Source of the DNA: Pyrenochaeta sp. MPI-SDFR-AT-0127
Lineage: Eukaryota; Ascomycota; Dothideomycetes; Pleosporales; Cucurbitariaceae
DNA length: 64,000 nucleotides
Assembly: GCA_020747015.1 (NCBI GenBank)
Contig: JAGTJM010000044.1
Coordinates: forward strand, 124,001 to 188,000
Reading direction: 5' to 3'
In this document: in pieces, positions 20,985 through 31,847 of the stretch
Position numbering within the stretch: position 1 is the stretch's first letter
How the letters are laid out: each line of letters starts with the position of its first letter
Notes under the pieces: generated by a model
What the model was told of the DNA's origin: nothing
Databases searched by the model: none
What the model saw: the letters and a program-made list of their open reading frames with translations, nothing else
Position numbers and translations under genes: made by a program

Positions 20985-22586
20985 TTACTCATACTCATCG
21001 TAATCATACCTTCCCGCGTCTCTCTGTGTGCTACACCACTCCTCACTTGCGAGCCCACTTTCCTTCCTCCTTACAAGACCTTCCGCATCCTTACACCAGT
21101 CACACGCAAAATCACACTGAGGTACCTCCTCATCACCAAAATACTTCGCAATCAATCGGTGTCGACACTTATCCGTAGCCTCACAGTAGCTGACTAGGGT
21201 CTGTAAGCTCTTCGCTCTATTCACCAACTGCTGATGTTGCGCCGCCACTCCAGCTCCCTTTGTGGGTTGTCGAGCTTGGTCCCTTGCCATCATAGTGGCA
21301 GCGCGATCGCGGTCTTCGCGTCCATAATAAAGGATACACACGCTGGCTTTCCCATCTCGGCCTGCGCGTCCAGCTTCCTGGTAGAAGCCTTCGAAGGATT
21401 TGGGGATCTGCCAGTGGACTACGAAACGAACATTTTCCTTATCAATGCCCATGCCGAAAGCTGTAGTTGCTACGACGACATCATACCCGGCCTTGTTGGC
21501 TACCCATCCTGATAGTGCGTCGGCACGTTCGGCGTGGGGGAGTCCGGCATGGTAAGGTTTTGCGCCTATGCCGTCAGCGCGAAGACGGGCAGCGAGCGAC
21601 TCACAATCTTTGCGAAAGAGAGTGTAGATGATCCCCGGGACATTGTCAGGGCGCCAATTTTGATTTCCTAGTTGTGTCGCTCGTTCAGGATTGGCGGTAC
21701 GTCTGGCATGAGTTGCCTTCAACCAGGCGAGAAAGTCGGTATAGTGATCCTCCTCATCTGATTTGAAGCGCACTTCGTAGTGCAGATTTGGCCGGCTGGT
21801 TGACATCCGGAACATTTTAAGCTTTGAAGGATCCAGAGCTAGCGTCTTAATGATGTCGTCTCGTACACGTGCCGTTGCCGTGGCAGTGAGACAAATAACG
21901 GGAACATCTGGAAATTCGGTTTTGAAGAACGAGAGCTGTTGAAACGAAGGACGAAAGTCATGGCCCCATTCGCTGACACAATGAGCTTCATCAACGGCTA
22001 TACGGGCTAGTTCCTTTTGTGAATGGATAATACGGAGAATCTTGCGAAAGTGGTCTCCTTGACAGAACTCAGGCGTTACATAGAGTAGACGTGTGAGAGG
22101 ATGACCGCATTGCAAGTCTTGGGTGATTCTCTGCTTATCAGATGGTGACGTGGTGCTGTTGATCGTTTCTACTCTGATGTTGGCATTACGCATGGAAGCG
22201 ACTTGGTTATTCTGGCTAGATGAGCGTGTATTGGTAGAGCTTGTGGGGTTTTCAAGTACCATGAGTGCTAGTAGCGGAGATATTACAATCGTGACTTTGA
22301 AGACTTAGCGTAATTCATTGCTTGTCAGAGATTCAACATACTGCCAAAGTCAACGACAGCTGGTAGCTGGTAGCACAAGCTCTTCCCAAACGATGTTGCA
22401 GCTTGAAGGAAGACATCTTCACCTTCCAGCGTCGCCGTGATAACTTCACGTTGTAATGGTCTGCGGTTGATCGTCAGGATGATTGTAGAGTATCTTTTCT
22501 TGCACATACCGAAACCCAGGCTTTCTGAACACCCTTTTGAGCGTGAAGTCTATGTTTGAGTATGGCCGCTTTCTTTGGGTGGGCAT
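20985..22586 (-). CDS. Short RecQ-family DNA helicase
   Basis: ATP-dependent 3'-5' DNA helicase. Three exons: 22586-22510, 22460-22342, 22294-20985; 501 residues. The N-terminus is MPTQRKRPYSNIDFTLKRVF, leading to FRPLQREVITA. Motif I is AATSFGKSLCYQLP, with Ser-Phe in the variable positions of Walker A. Motif II is VDEAHC, motif III LTATAT, and the C-terminal RecA lobe has AFGMGIDKENVRF and EAGRAGRDG. The RecQ zinc domain is represented by a Cys set ending CDFACDWC. The protein then stops within about 35 residues, so no winged-helix RQC or HRDC domain is present. It is therefore distinct from Sgs1/BLM orthologues and closer in layout to minimal RecQ1/RecQ5-like forms. Confidence 0.9.
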
Positions 22587-22996
22587 GACTTGGTTTTAGA
22601 ACTTCCAGTTTTGTACGGGGACAAACGTGGTCGACCAAGCGCTTGTGCACGATCACCGAATTTGTGGGGCTGAACACGGCTTAAGCAAGATTTGACGGTT
22701 CATTTTGACGCTGCACAGTGCTGTCCAGAGAAGCTGCAAGTGCGGTGGACGCGTTGTCGCGGGAAGAAGCCTGATCACGCTAGCACGTGCGGCACAGCCA
22801 ATTTGAGAGCCTTGCGACCTCACATCAACACTCACCGTGACAGGCGTTGAGGGATTATTGGCGAACATTATCTTATCAACCTAATGACCCTAGGAGTTGC
22901 CCAGATTACAAATTGTAACTTATCATTACGGGTCCTTGCTAGGGACAGTTTGATGTTGACCTGCTTCCAATACTACGACGAAAAGATCCCGACCAA
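22587..22996. other. Divergent promoter region
   Basis: 410 bp between the RecQ gene (minus) and the GNAT gene (plus). Short minus-strand frames here (22653-22868) are not convincing. Confidence 0.5.
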
Positions 22997-23503
22997 ATGA
23001 CGTCCACTAAAGAGTCATCTACGTTGGTCCCATCAGGCTTCGTACTCAAGGATCTGAACACATTCTCAGCCAGAGAGCGCCCGACCATAGCAGCGAAGGT
23101 AGCCAAGATCGAGAGGAAGGTCTTCCCATCGAGTGAGGGCTTCGACTACGATATTGAACTCAAAAAGAAAAATATTGGCCTAATATTGGCGTTCAAGGAA
23201 GGCGATTCCGACAATGTGGTCGCATATCTCGTGCACCAGCGGATGAAGCGGTTAGTCTGGCTACATAAGCTTTGTGTCATTGAACAAGAGAGGGAGCACG
23301 GTCTCGGCAGATGTCTCGTGCATTCCCTCCGGAATCAGATGGAAAGAGGAGGTTGTCAAAGCATTCAACTGTGGGTTGACGAGAACCGTAACCCAGCTAG
23401 AGCTTTGTATGCAGCGTGTGGCTTCCAGGAAATCGAGCATCGGTTAGACTACTATGCTCCAGGGCGAGCAGGCCTGAAACTGGAACTGGCTATCGGAGAA
23501 TGA
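22997..23503 (+). CDS. GNAT-family N-acetyltransferase
   Basis: Single exon, 168 residues. The acetyl-CoA-binding motif A region reads KLCVIEQEREHGLGR (the Q/RxxGxG/A pattern appears as REHGLGR), followed by SIQLWVDENRNPARALY and YAACGFQEIEHRLDYY, typical of GNAT motif B. The length matches a single minimal GNAT domain. Substrate is unknown; similar small fungal GNATs act on protein N-termini, polyamines or small molecules, and nothing here distinguishes these. Confidence 0.85.
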   Translation: MTSTKESSTLVPSGFVLKDLNTFSARERPTIAAKVAKIERKVFPSSEGFDYDIELKKKNIGLILAFKEGDSDNVVAYLVHQRMKRLVWLHKLCVIEQEREHGLGRCLVHSLRNQMERGGCQSIQLWVDENRNPARALYAACGFQEIEHRLDYYAPGRAGLKLELAIGE

Positions 23504-23993
23504 AGAACGAGACATTCCTATTGCCCATCTTGGCGCGAGAAAGGCCCAATACCTCCAGCAAATTCTACAATGGCGCCAACTTTGCACACCAGGCTCCAAT
23601 ATTGTTTGATCGCGAAGGTTTTGCACACTTTCATACTCTCAAGCAGTCGAAATACGTGAGCCGTGACACTTTGCAAAGTCAAGTAGGTTGAGGTGGCAGA
23701 CATTACACCCCTTGCATCCACATACCCTCTACCTCCGTCTTCACATTCCTTTGCCATCCCCCGGGTGAAATGTAAGGCACTTTGCACTTTGACGCGAGTA
23801 CGCGTTGGGAGCGTGACTCCAAATTCCTGGCTTCCAGTAACAAGATGGCTGGTGCTGAGTGACGAACGACTTTCTGCATGTCTGCTCCTTCGCCCAACTG
23901 CGTAACCACTTTCTCGAACCTGTCGCGATGGCGGCTCTGCTGTAAGTCAGTCTGGCACCGCTGTCGAAATATGCTTATAACATGTTCAGCGCG
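23504..23993. other. Upstream region of the Axl2 gene
   Basis: 490 bp holding the 3' flank of the GNAT gene and the Axl2 promoter/leader. It includes a five-codon upstream reading frame and a possible leader intron near the start (separate entry). Confidence 0.5.
23928..23989 (+). promoter_or_regulatory. Minimal uORF overlapping a candidate leader intron
   Basis: ATG at 23928 followed by four sense codons and TAA at 23943-23945. The stop overlaps a good donor (GTAAGT from 23942). An acceptor TTCAG ends at 23989, four bases short of the main ATG at 23994. If spliced, this 48-bp intron would remove the uORF stop and place the upstream ATG out of frame with Axl2. Confidence 0.35.
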
Positions 23994-26900
23994 ATGGCAA
24001 AGCTGTTGCTTTGCATCGCTACTTTGATCATTCTGGTCGCAGCGGCTCCTCGAGTTAATTACCCTCTGAACCACCAATTTCCACCGATTGCGCATGTCGA
24101 GAAACAGTTCAACTTTCAGTTCGCACCCACAACGTTCTCATCAGATTCAGATAACTTGTACTACTCCTTGATCGGAAGTCCCACTTGGTTATCCCTGGAC
24201 AGTCAAAGCCGAACACTCTCTGGAACACCACGTACCAGCGATGTCGGAACCGTGTCATTTACAATCACCGCAGCTGGGCAGGCTGGAGCTGTTGCTAATA
24301 TGGAATCGAAGTTGATCGTTTCAGCAGATGACACTCTAGAAGCAAAGGAAAACATCACAGCGGAGTTGTCAACTGCTGGCAAAGTGACTGGCCCGAAGAC
24401 CGTAATACTCAAACCTTCAGCCCCATTCGTTATCACATTCCCTCTGGATACATTCTCTCCAACCATAAAAAAGCTCTCGTACTTTGCGACGCTTGTGGAT
24501 CATACGCCACTACCTGCGTGGATTAGCTTCGATCCCGCCTCAATACACTTTGCTGGCATCGCGCCCCCACCAGAGTCCCCGCAAACGATTAAAATCCTGC
24601 TCATAGCTTGTGAGACACCAGGATTTGCTGCCTCATCTGTGACCTTCACCATGATGATCAGTGATCATAGCTTGAACTTCAAACCGCCTACTCAGACCAT
24701 CAACATTCCGAAAGGAGGTGAAGTCCGAGTCGTCGGCCTCAAGAAGAAACTCTACTTTGATGATCTACCCATTTTAGAGAATGAACTTCAATCTGCTGCG
24801 GTAGATACACCATCATGGTTAGCGTTCGACAACAGAACTTTGGAATTCTCTGGAACTGCACCCTCCGACTTGATGTCGCAGAAGCTTACTGTGACAGCCA
24901 TGGACCAACACGGAGATATCGCCGAGCACACGATTCACCTTGCGTTCATATCTGATCTGTTCGCCGGCGAATTTGGTGTAATTAGTATCACGGTTGGCCA
25001 AGATTTCGAATATAGGCTACCGCAATCTACTTTTGCTAAGGATTACCAAAGCGTAACAGTGGACTTTATGTCCCTAGCAGAGTATCTACATTTCGACTCC
25101 GCAACACTTGCTATCTCAGGCACAATACCAGCTGAGTTTCCCAGTCAGGATGCCGATTGCTCGATCACAGTGATTTCTAATGACGGCACTGTAAAAGATA
25201 CCCGATCTTTTCGTATCAAAATCCTTGGTGCGAGAGATGGTTCTGAAAAGCCGAATGGTGCAGGCACTTTGTATACTCAAGGACAGCGATCAGTTGGGAA
25301 AAAAGATGCTGTCATAGTTGGATCAGTCATTGGGGCTGTCACTGGCCTACTTTTATTGATTGCAATTGCTCTTTGCCTGCGCCGGAGGGGAAAGGAAATT
25401 AAAAGCTATATTAGCCCTAAGTTTACGAGGAGTTTGAGGAAATCTGACATCTCTCGACCTACGCTCATTCCGTACCGCTGGCCAACTACGGGCGACACCG
25501 TGGATCAGGACCTCGAGAAAGGCGAGGAGGACAAGACTCATTTTGCGGAACGCACACCAGAACAAGCTCCGAAGCTGAACCTTAATCTACTCGCCGATCG
25601 AAGAGATAGCCACTCGCTAGCCGATTCGATTGACGACGCTAGCACAAGAATACTTGACATACATGAGGAATCCTCCTACGGACACCAAAACGACATAGCT
25701 CCCTCGCAGCACCCACATGATTCTATGAGGATTCCCACAGAGTTAGCGAAAAGGGCATCGCAGAAGTCTGACACGTTTCGTAGACATAAGCGACAAACAA
25801 CGACCGTGTATCAAGATCAGATCCATCGTAGCACAGGTCTACCTGTTAATCGTCGTATTACAGGAATGGGACACGGACGCAACACATACTCTCCTTCTAG
25901 GAGCAACATACACTTCTCGAGATCATCGATACGTCGACCATTGAGTACTAGCTCTTACACGACTACCAGATGCACAAGCACGTTTTCAACGGCCCCATCT
26001 GCACCCGCTCAATCTCCTGCGGTACGAAAGCATACGACAATGGTGACAACACCTTCAGAGGAACGTCGCAGCGTTCGCGTTATCCCCGCTTCCATACGAA
26101 GCAGCCTAATGGATCGTCGAACGACGGATGAGAAGCGAGACTCGTACATTCGAAAACGAGCGTCAGCACAATCACCCTTTTTCAGTGCAGGCACACGAGC
26201 ATCGTCGTCTACCTACAAGTCTCCACCTGCATTTATCGCCGAAGTCCAATCGTCGCCAAGGGCAGCATTGTCGCCAACTACGCGCAACACTGTAGTGAGA
26301 CCAGACGATGAAGTAGTAGCCGGCAGAGAAAAGGAATTGCCCCAAAGCCTACGTATCGTGAAGCCTTCAGAAGCCATAATGGACAGGCCGAAACAGAAGT
26401 TTCCCGGCACTCTTCGTACCAACCGTATCAATCGCCCATTCACAACAGTCCCAGTAAATCGTGTAGAAAAAAGTTATGCTAGACCCAATACAGCCGTTTC
26501 CTTTGGCATGAGCAGTTTTGGTCGACGAGCAAGCACCCGCCAAAGTCTCCGCGCCTACGATTTGAAGACTAGTTTGAACGATCTTACAGGTTAGTTGATA
26601 TAATGAGCTTTCTTGTCTACTCAATGCTGAAACTTAACTAGGCAGCAAGGTTTTCGAAGACGCCGAGATGAGTGATAGTGTTTACTCCGATGAAGAAAGA
26701 GACATCGAAGAAGCTGAAAAGCGAACAACGGTCAAACCCGGTCAATATACACTACCACCATTGAACCTCGATAGAGTCGATACGGTACGTAACAGTAAAC
26801 GAGACAGCAATTCTGCCAAGAGGAAGAGCAAAAGAGACAGCAAAAGAGAGCTTAAGCGTACAAGTGAACGAGACCCTACGCCGTATTATCTTGAAGCAGG

Positions 26901-27828
26901 TCTTGAACATGGCGGCAAAGAAAACGCATCGTCAATGTACAGTCTAGGGCAGAAGAGTTCACCTACCAGGATCGAGTTGAAGGGCAAAGCGAAAGATGCA
27001 ACACTCCCACACTATCCAAAGGCATCTGCGACACACCGTTCTCACATAGCACCCGAAGCGCGAAAGTCTCATCGGGCGAGCGTAAAGCGCACCTCAAATC
27101 TCCCGTCATCACAAGAGCCGCTGAAAGAGCGCCACTCCCGTAAATCAATTCACTCTCGTTCCCAATCGTATCAATCCGACGGTGGTATCATCGGCAAGAA
27201 ACCACGCGAACATTCACGTACCCAGTCCTCTGCATATCCTTACTTTGACAATACCACGTTCGAACCAACAGGCAACAATCGAGTCAGTACCGGAAATGCG
27301 ATTGCCAGGGCATCAGATGCAGAACACTTGCCGCTCTCCAACACCAAGCCTTCTATGATGACGCGCGACTTGTCTGGCAATCTGACATTCTATGGGAGTG
27401 ATGATGATGAACCAACGATCGAAGAACTGGGAAGTGGCAGCATTGGGTTTCGGACATCTAACGGCCGTGTTAGTGCCACTGCGAGACAGTCGCGCCTCGC
27501 CTCTCTACATCTGTCTTCGCAACAACAAGTACCTCAGCTACCGCCCAAGTCAGCAAAACGCGAGACGGTAGTTCGGCTGCCGTCTTCGACGAGCCAGGCC
27601 ACGGCGCTGGGCTTGTACCCGCAGGTAGCTGCGGGTGATAGAGGTCGGCCGCGTTCGCCTCTTAGTACAATGCAGAGTGGAAGTGAGGAGACACAAGTGA
27701 CAGATGAGCCGCAAGCGAATGGGAGGAAAACATGGGGTAGCTGGAAGGGTATCATGGGAAGGGGAAGTAGGTGGGTCAGTGGAGGCTATTGGGAGAAGCA
27801 AGGAAAGGACGATAAGGTTTTTATTTAG
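23994..27828 (+). CDS. AXL2: Axl2/Bud10-like cell-polarity membrane protein
   Basis: Axl2 is a type I plasma-membrane glycoprotein marking axial bud sites in yeast and septa or conidiophores in moulds. Two exons, 23994-26589 and 26642-27828 (52-bp intron, donor GTTAGT, acceptor CTAG), encode 1260 residues. Start MAKLLLCIATLIILVAAAP is a signal peptide; an in-frame ATG four codons upstream is an alternative. Repeated cadherin-like (dystroglycan-type) domains follow, recognisable by PTWLSLDSQSRTLSGTP, PAWISFDPASIHFAG and PSWLAFDNRTLEFSGTAP. A transmembrane helix lies near residues 438-462 (VIVGSVIGAVTGLLLLIAIA), then RRRGKE. The 800-residue cytoplasmic tail is Ser/Arg/Thr-rich and disordered. 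It is longer than the yeast protein, mainly in the tail. Confidence 0.92.
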
Positions 27829-28139
27829 ACAAAGACTTGCGAATACCTTTAAGCCAATGGCCGATAATGTTATTTGCGAAGGCTTGAATTGAACTAAAAG
27901 CCTCCTTCGCTACGTTATTCGTACTCTATACTCCTTGCCTTGCAGCCTAGTTTGGCAAAAATTTACATTGCAACTTGCAATAACTTGATGTCTCTACAAA
28001 GCGTGCTAACAAGTGACTGCGCCTACGAGCATGCATATTTTGCTATGTAGCAACCCTCTATTCACAGATGCCCAACCAAAAGAATCTACCAGCGCCCGTG
28101 AAATATGCCATTATCTCATTAATCATGCCGCCCTGAAAT
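27829..28139. other. Convergent intergenic region
   Basis: 311 bp, A/T-rich, between the 3' ends of Axl2 and Dre2; no gene seen. Confidence 0.5.
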
Positions 28140-29140
28140 CTACAACTGAATATCGTTGTTCAGCAGCCGCACTTCTTCACCAGGCTTGAACGCCGGTAGT
28201 CCAATGTATGGACACCCGTCGCACCTGAATGCGTCTCCCAGAGCGCAATTCCCACAGCTACCAACCTTGCCTTGTACAGTAAAGTCCACCTCGGCGAGGT
28301 CATCCGCGTCCAGCTTGAGCGAATTGAGGGCTTTATCGGCGGCGGAGCGTTTAGCGGCGTCTTCGGCTTCGATCTGTTCTTTCATTCCGCAGGTGCAGTC
28401 TTTGCAGGCGCGTCGTCGCTTTCCAGCTTTGGGACGGCACTCAGGTGCTGTGAATTGGTCAGCAAAGAATGCAATAAGTAGAAATGGAACTCACGTTGAA
28501 TTATTGGTCGCGCCATATCCTCTTTGGTAATGAGGTCGTCCTCGTCGATCAGATCGTCGTCCTCGCCTGTGATTATCGGGTCGTCTAGGTCATCGCTGAA
28601 GTCGACAAACCCGACTCCAACAGGCTTGACGGGTTCTGGTTGGCTACGCTTGCCATTCAGATTGAGAGGAACCGAGCCATCTGGGTTTACTGTTCCGTTG
28701 ACGCCATTTGTACCATTTGTACCATTCAGCTTCTTCTTGCCAAATTTCAGAGGTATCGATACAGGTTCCTCCTGCTTTGGCTTGGTCATGCCATCGGCGG
28801 CCTCGGTCAGGCCTGCTAGAATCGCTTCCGTCTTCTCCGAGCCTTGTAATGCACCAGCTTCGCTCTTGAGTATCCCCCCAACCTTCAAAGCGCCTACAAC
28901 CTTGTTCATCACATCTCTTGCCAGTAACTTGTGACTCTCGCGAGACGTGCCGTCCGCGTCGGTGAGAAGAAGTACAACATCGTATGTAGAGGCGGGCAGA
29001 TTTACTAGGCCAGCAGCAATGCGGTCCAGCATCTGCAGGTCTGTATGTTTGCGATCATGTGTCTCAAAAAGCCCGTTCAAGCGTTCTGGGTGAGACGAGA
29101 TGGAGGGAGGCGCGCAAATGAGCACACGAGGGGTAGCCAT
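28140..29140 (-). CDS. DRE2: Dre2/anamorsin, cytosolic Fe-S cluster assembly factor
   Basis: Dre2 receives electrons from Tah18 in the first step of cytosolic iron-sulfur protein assembly. Two exons, 29140-28495 and 28447-28140 (47-bp intron), give 317 residues. The N-terminal methyltransferase-like domain starts MATPRVLICAPPS and contains YDVVLLLTDAD. A disordered linker holds an Asn-Gly repeat (TNGTNGVNGT). The C-terminal CIAPIN domain contains both cluster motifs: PPECRPKAGKRRRACKDCTC for the first, and CGNCALGDAFRCDGCPYIG for the second. All cluster cysteines are present. The intron falls just before the first Cys motif, joining Q-P-P-E-C in frame. Confidence 0.96.
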
Positions 29141-30203
29141 GGTGGGGTAATTGACTGTCAAAAACCGCGAAGGAAATAAAGTGGCGTGTCGCGAAAGGAT
29201 GATGTAGGCGGCCGGGTGTTTGTAAGGTATTAAAGTGAAAGATAGCACAGATGATGAGCAATCAGCCTGGATTCGCGTTCGCGAAACTTTTCTCAAAGGA
29301 GTGCTGCCGGTCCTCGGAGAAGCGCGGCGTGGAGTGATGGCTATCGAGCCATCAGCGATTGGTCAGCTTGCGGAATGCGACCTGACTGTCAGGTGACCAT
29401 GGGTGGATTCTGGCGGCTGTCCTCCGGTTTGGCCGGGACCCACATCCAGCCGACTGAGTGGGCCCGAAACCTGGGGAAACGCCGCAGAAAGCAGCCAGGA
29501 GACGCCAGTGCTGCACGAAGCCAGCGCCTCCTCATGGCTTTCTGAGTGAGATGCTACAAAGTGTAAGTATACCGAGCCGAACAGCCGAAGGAAATCGACT
29601 CAGGTATTGCTGCTGAAGCCGTGGCCAGAGGTTACATGGCTCACACGATCATTCAGAAACTGCACCGTATATGGGCCCATGACGTAGCGTGTCCGCGCGG
29701 TTCCTCCATGCACAGAGCTCCACAGCGACGATCTGATTGATAACATGGCTGCACGGGAACTGGGATTGTAATTGCCATTGCCAGAGCTGGAACGGAGACT
29801 TCCAGACGTTTGTTGGTCCCAGGGGCGTTCCTGCTCATCGTGATATAAACGGCTGACCCCGCTTCCATCGCGTGCTCTTACGTGCCTCCCTTTCCCTTTG
29901 TCTCCTAAGTCTCCCTCTGTTCACCACGCGACTTATAAGCAACATTGACACGTACCATCTATTGCTCTGACTTATCTCGCATCAAACACATCGCTGCAAG
30001 GTACAAGCCTCTCCCGTTGCACTTGGTCACGATGCTTCAAGATGCCGTTGGTCCAAGCGGAAGCTCACGAGACCTATGACTGACCCGCTTCAGCTTCCTA
30101 CAGTAGCTCCGAACTCTCCGTTCCTGACTACTTCAACTCGACATCACCCAATTCTGACTTCACTCCATCTCACCCAAACCTACCACAATCACCTACATCA
30201 ACC
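29141..30203. other. Divergent promoter region, long
   Basis: 1063 bp between Dre2 (minus) and the Stf2-like gene (plus). The part from 29,870 is C/T-rich and ends in the 5' leader whose last base is the A of the split start codon. A CCAAT-box complement (ATTGG) lies at 29,357-29,361. Confidence 0.5.
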
Positions 30204-30892
30204 AGTAAGTCTCTGTATCCGTCTTGCTTGCAAAGGACCTTGTTTGTGATGCATTGAGCATGTTTCAGCACCTCGCACTACGACATGCCTTGCACAAGAC
30301 CTCCATCCCATATCTGTGAACTGTACTGACATTGCGTAGTGACCCGCTCCCACAAGTTTACTGACCGTGACCACGCTGGTATTGCTGAAGGCACCGCTGA
30401 GCGTGAAGCGAGGCTTCCTCGATACTTTGCTAAAGCGGGTCACGCCGACACGGACCCAACCAAAACTAAAAAGGGAGGTAGTGGAAAGGGCAATTGGTAA
30501 GTCAAATGCCTTCATTTTGGTCTATTAGGCCCCCTCTGTTTCCACCCATGCATCCGCTGGGCCACTTTTCGAGTACCCGCTTCATTTCAACCCAGTGTTG
30601 CCCCATATGTTCTTACTATCATCGGCTTTGATCTTTCGACTAATGAATCTGCCTTAGGGGCCGTGATGGCGATGAACTCGAAGACATTAGGCCCAATATG
30701 GCGAATGCTCGCCGCCGAAGCAATTCCTCCACCCACAACATGAAGGACTTCAAGACCAAGTTCGAGACCATTGAGACTGACCCAGTCTTTGAAGAGGAGC
30801 TCCATGGTCCCATCGGCGACGAACTTGAGAAGCAAAGCACTACCTCGACCGATAAAAGCATCGAAGAGGAGGACGCCGAGAAGAAACTCTAA
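30204..30892 (+). CDS. Stf2-like small hydrophilic protein with intron-split start codon
   Basis: Three coding exons: the single base A at 30204, then 30340-30496 and 30658-30892 (introns 135 and 161 bp), 130 residues. The A at the end of exon 1 joins TG after the first intron to make ATG, producing MTRSHKFTDRDHAG. Yeast Stf2 begins similarly, and the motif GSGKGNWGRDGDE matches the Stf2 GSGKGNWG block, as does the following charged region. Stf2 was described as stabilising the F1Fo-ATPase inhibitor complex and later as a hydrophilin protecting against desiccation and oxidation. No ATG exists in this frame inside exon 2, which supports the split start. The rest is Lys/Glu/Ser-rich and disordered. 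Confidence 0.85.
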
Positions 30893-31847
30893 GTCCTATC
30901 ACTCCGCCCGACCCGGAAACCATTAGCAGGGGAGGCAAGATATACGTCACAAATTATCTTGGACAAGGCTGTAAGTTGACTGGCTAGTCTGCTTGCGGAA
31001 AGCCATTGTCAGGCATGATATATTTGATCGAGAAACTGACGTCTCAAATTTCAGACAACAACCTGTCATGCGCTTGTATTATGTTTCTCTGGGTATCTTA
31101 CTTATTTCCCTTCGACCATGAGCGCGCTGGGACGGCACTCATGGTCAGGCTACGGTAATGGCGGCGCTCTTTCTTTTCGGATATGGAACATGTAACAAAG
31201 TATGAGAAATGACCAACAAATCTATAATCACGATGACAGAACACTGTTCTAATCTGTGTCGCAAACTATTCTTTACACTACGTGAAATCCTGAACACAGG
31301 CCACGCGTCATCACGCCTGGTGCGCTCAGTACTACTACTTCCTATGCAAGCGAATCAAAACGTAGTTCGGCAAATCATGTCTGTATTTTAACCTCCCAGG
31401 TAGGAACTGCGCTGTAAGAAGCCCCTAGGGCTTACGTCTGGGTGTGTGAACTCCGACCAGGTACGCTATGGGAGTCGTGTCGTTAGCCACGAATAGGGGA
31501 GAAATGTATGACCTGGCAATGCAGGTGACGCCTTGAGTGACCAATGGAATTAGGGAGAAACGAGACTCAATCAGACCCTGCAATTATCTGCACAATTCTA
31601 CGTTATTCGATAGATTCTGGCAACATATAGCCAGGCTGTTCCACAACGAATAAGTTCTCAGATGCGAACACACGACTTGAGCGTGAAGTGAAACCAGGAT
31701 CTTAAGTCCGCGTGCTTGGCGCGTACCTGATCCCTGGAGCTTTCCAAAGCATTCTTAGTTGTCAACCGCAACAACACAGCGGAGAGCCAACACCATCCCG
31801 GCGCGCTCTTTCGCGTTCAACAACCGAGTCCTATCCTTTCCCTCATC
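30893..31847. other. Intergenic
   Basis: 955 bp between the Stf2-like gene and Nup133, both plus-strand. It contains the 3' region of the first and promoter of the second; a 60-codon frame at 31209-31391 is not convincing. Confidence 0.5.
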
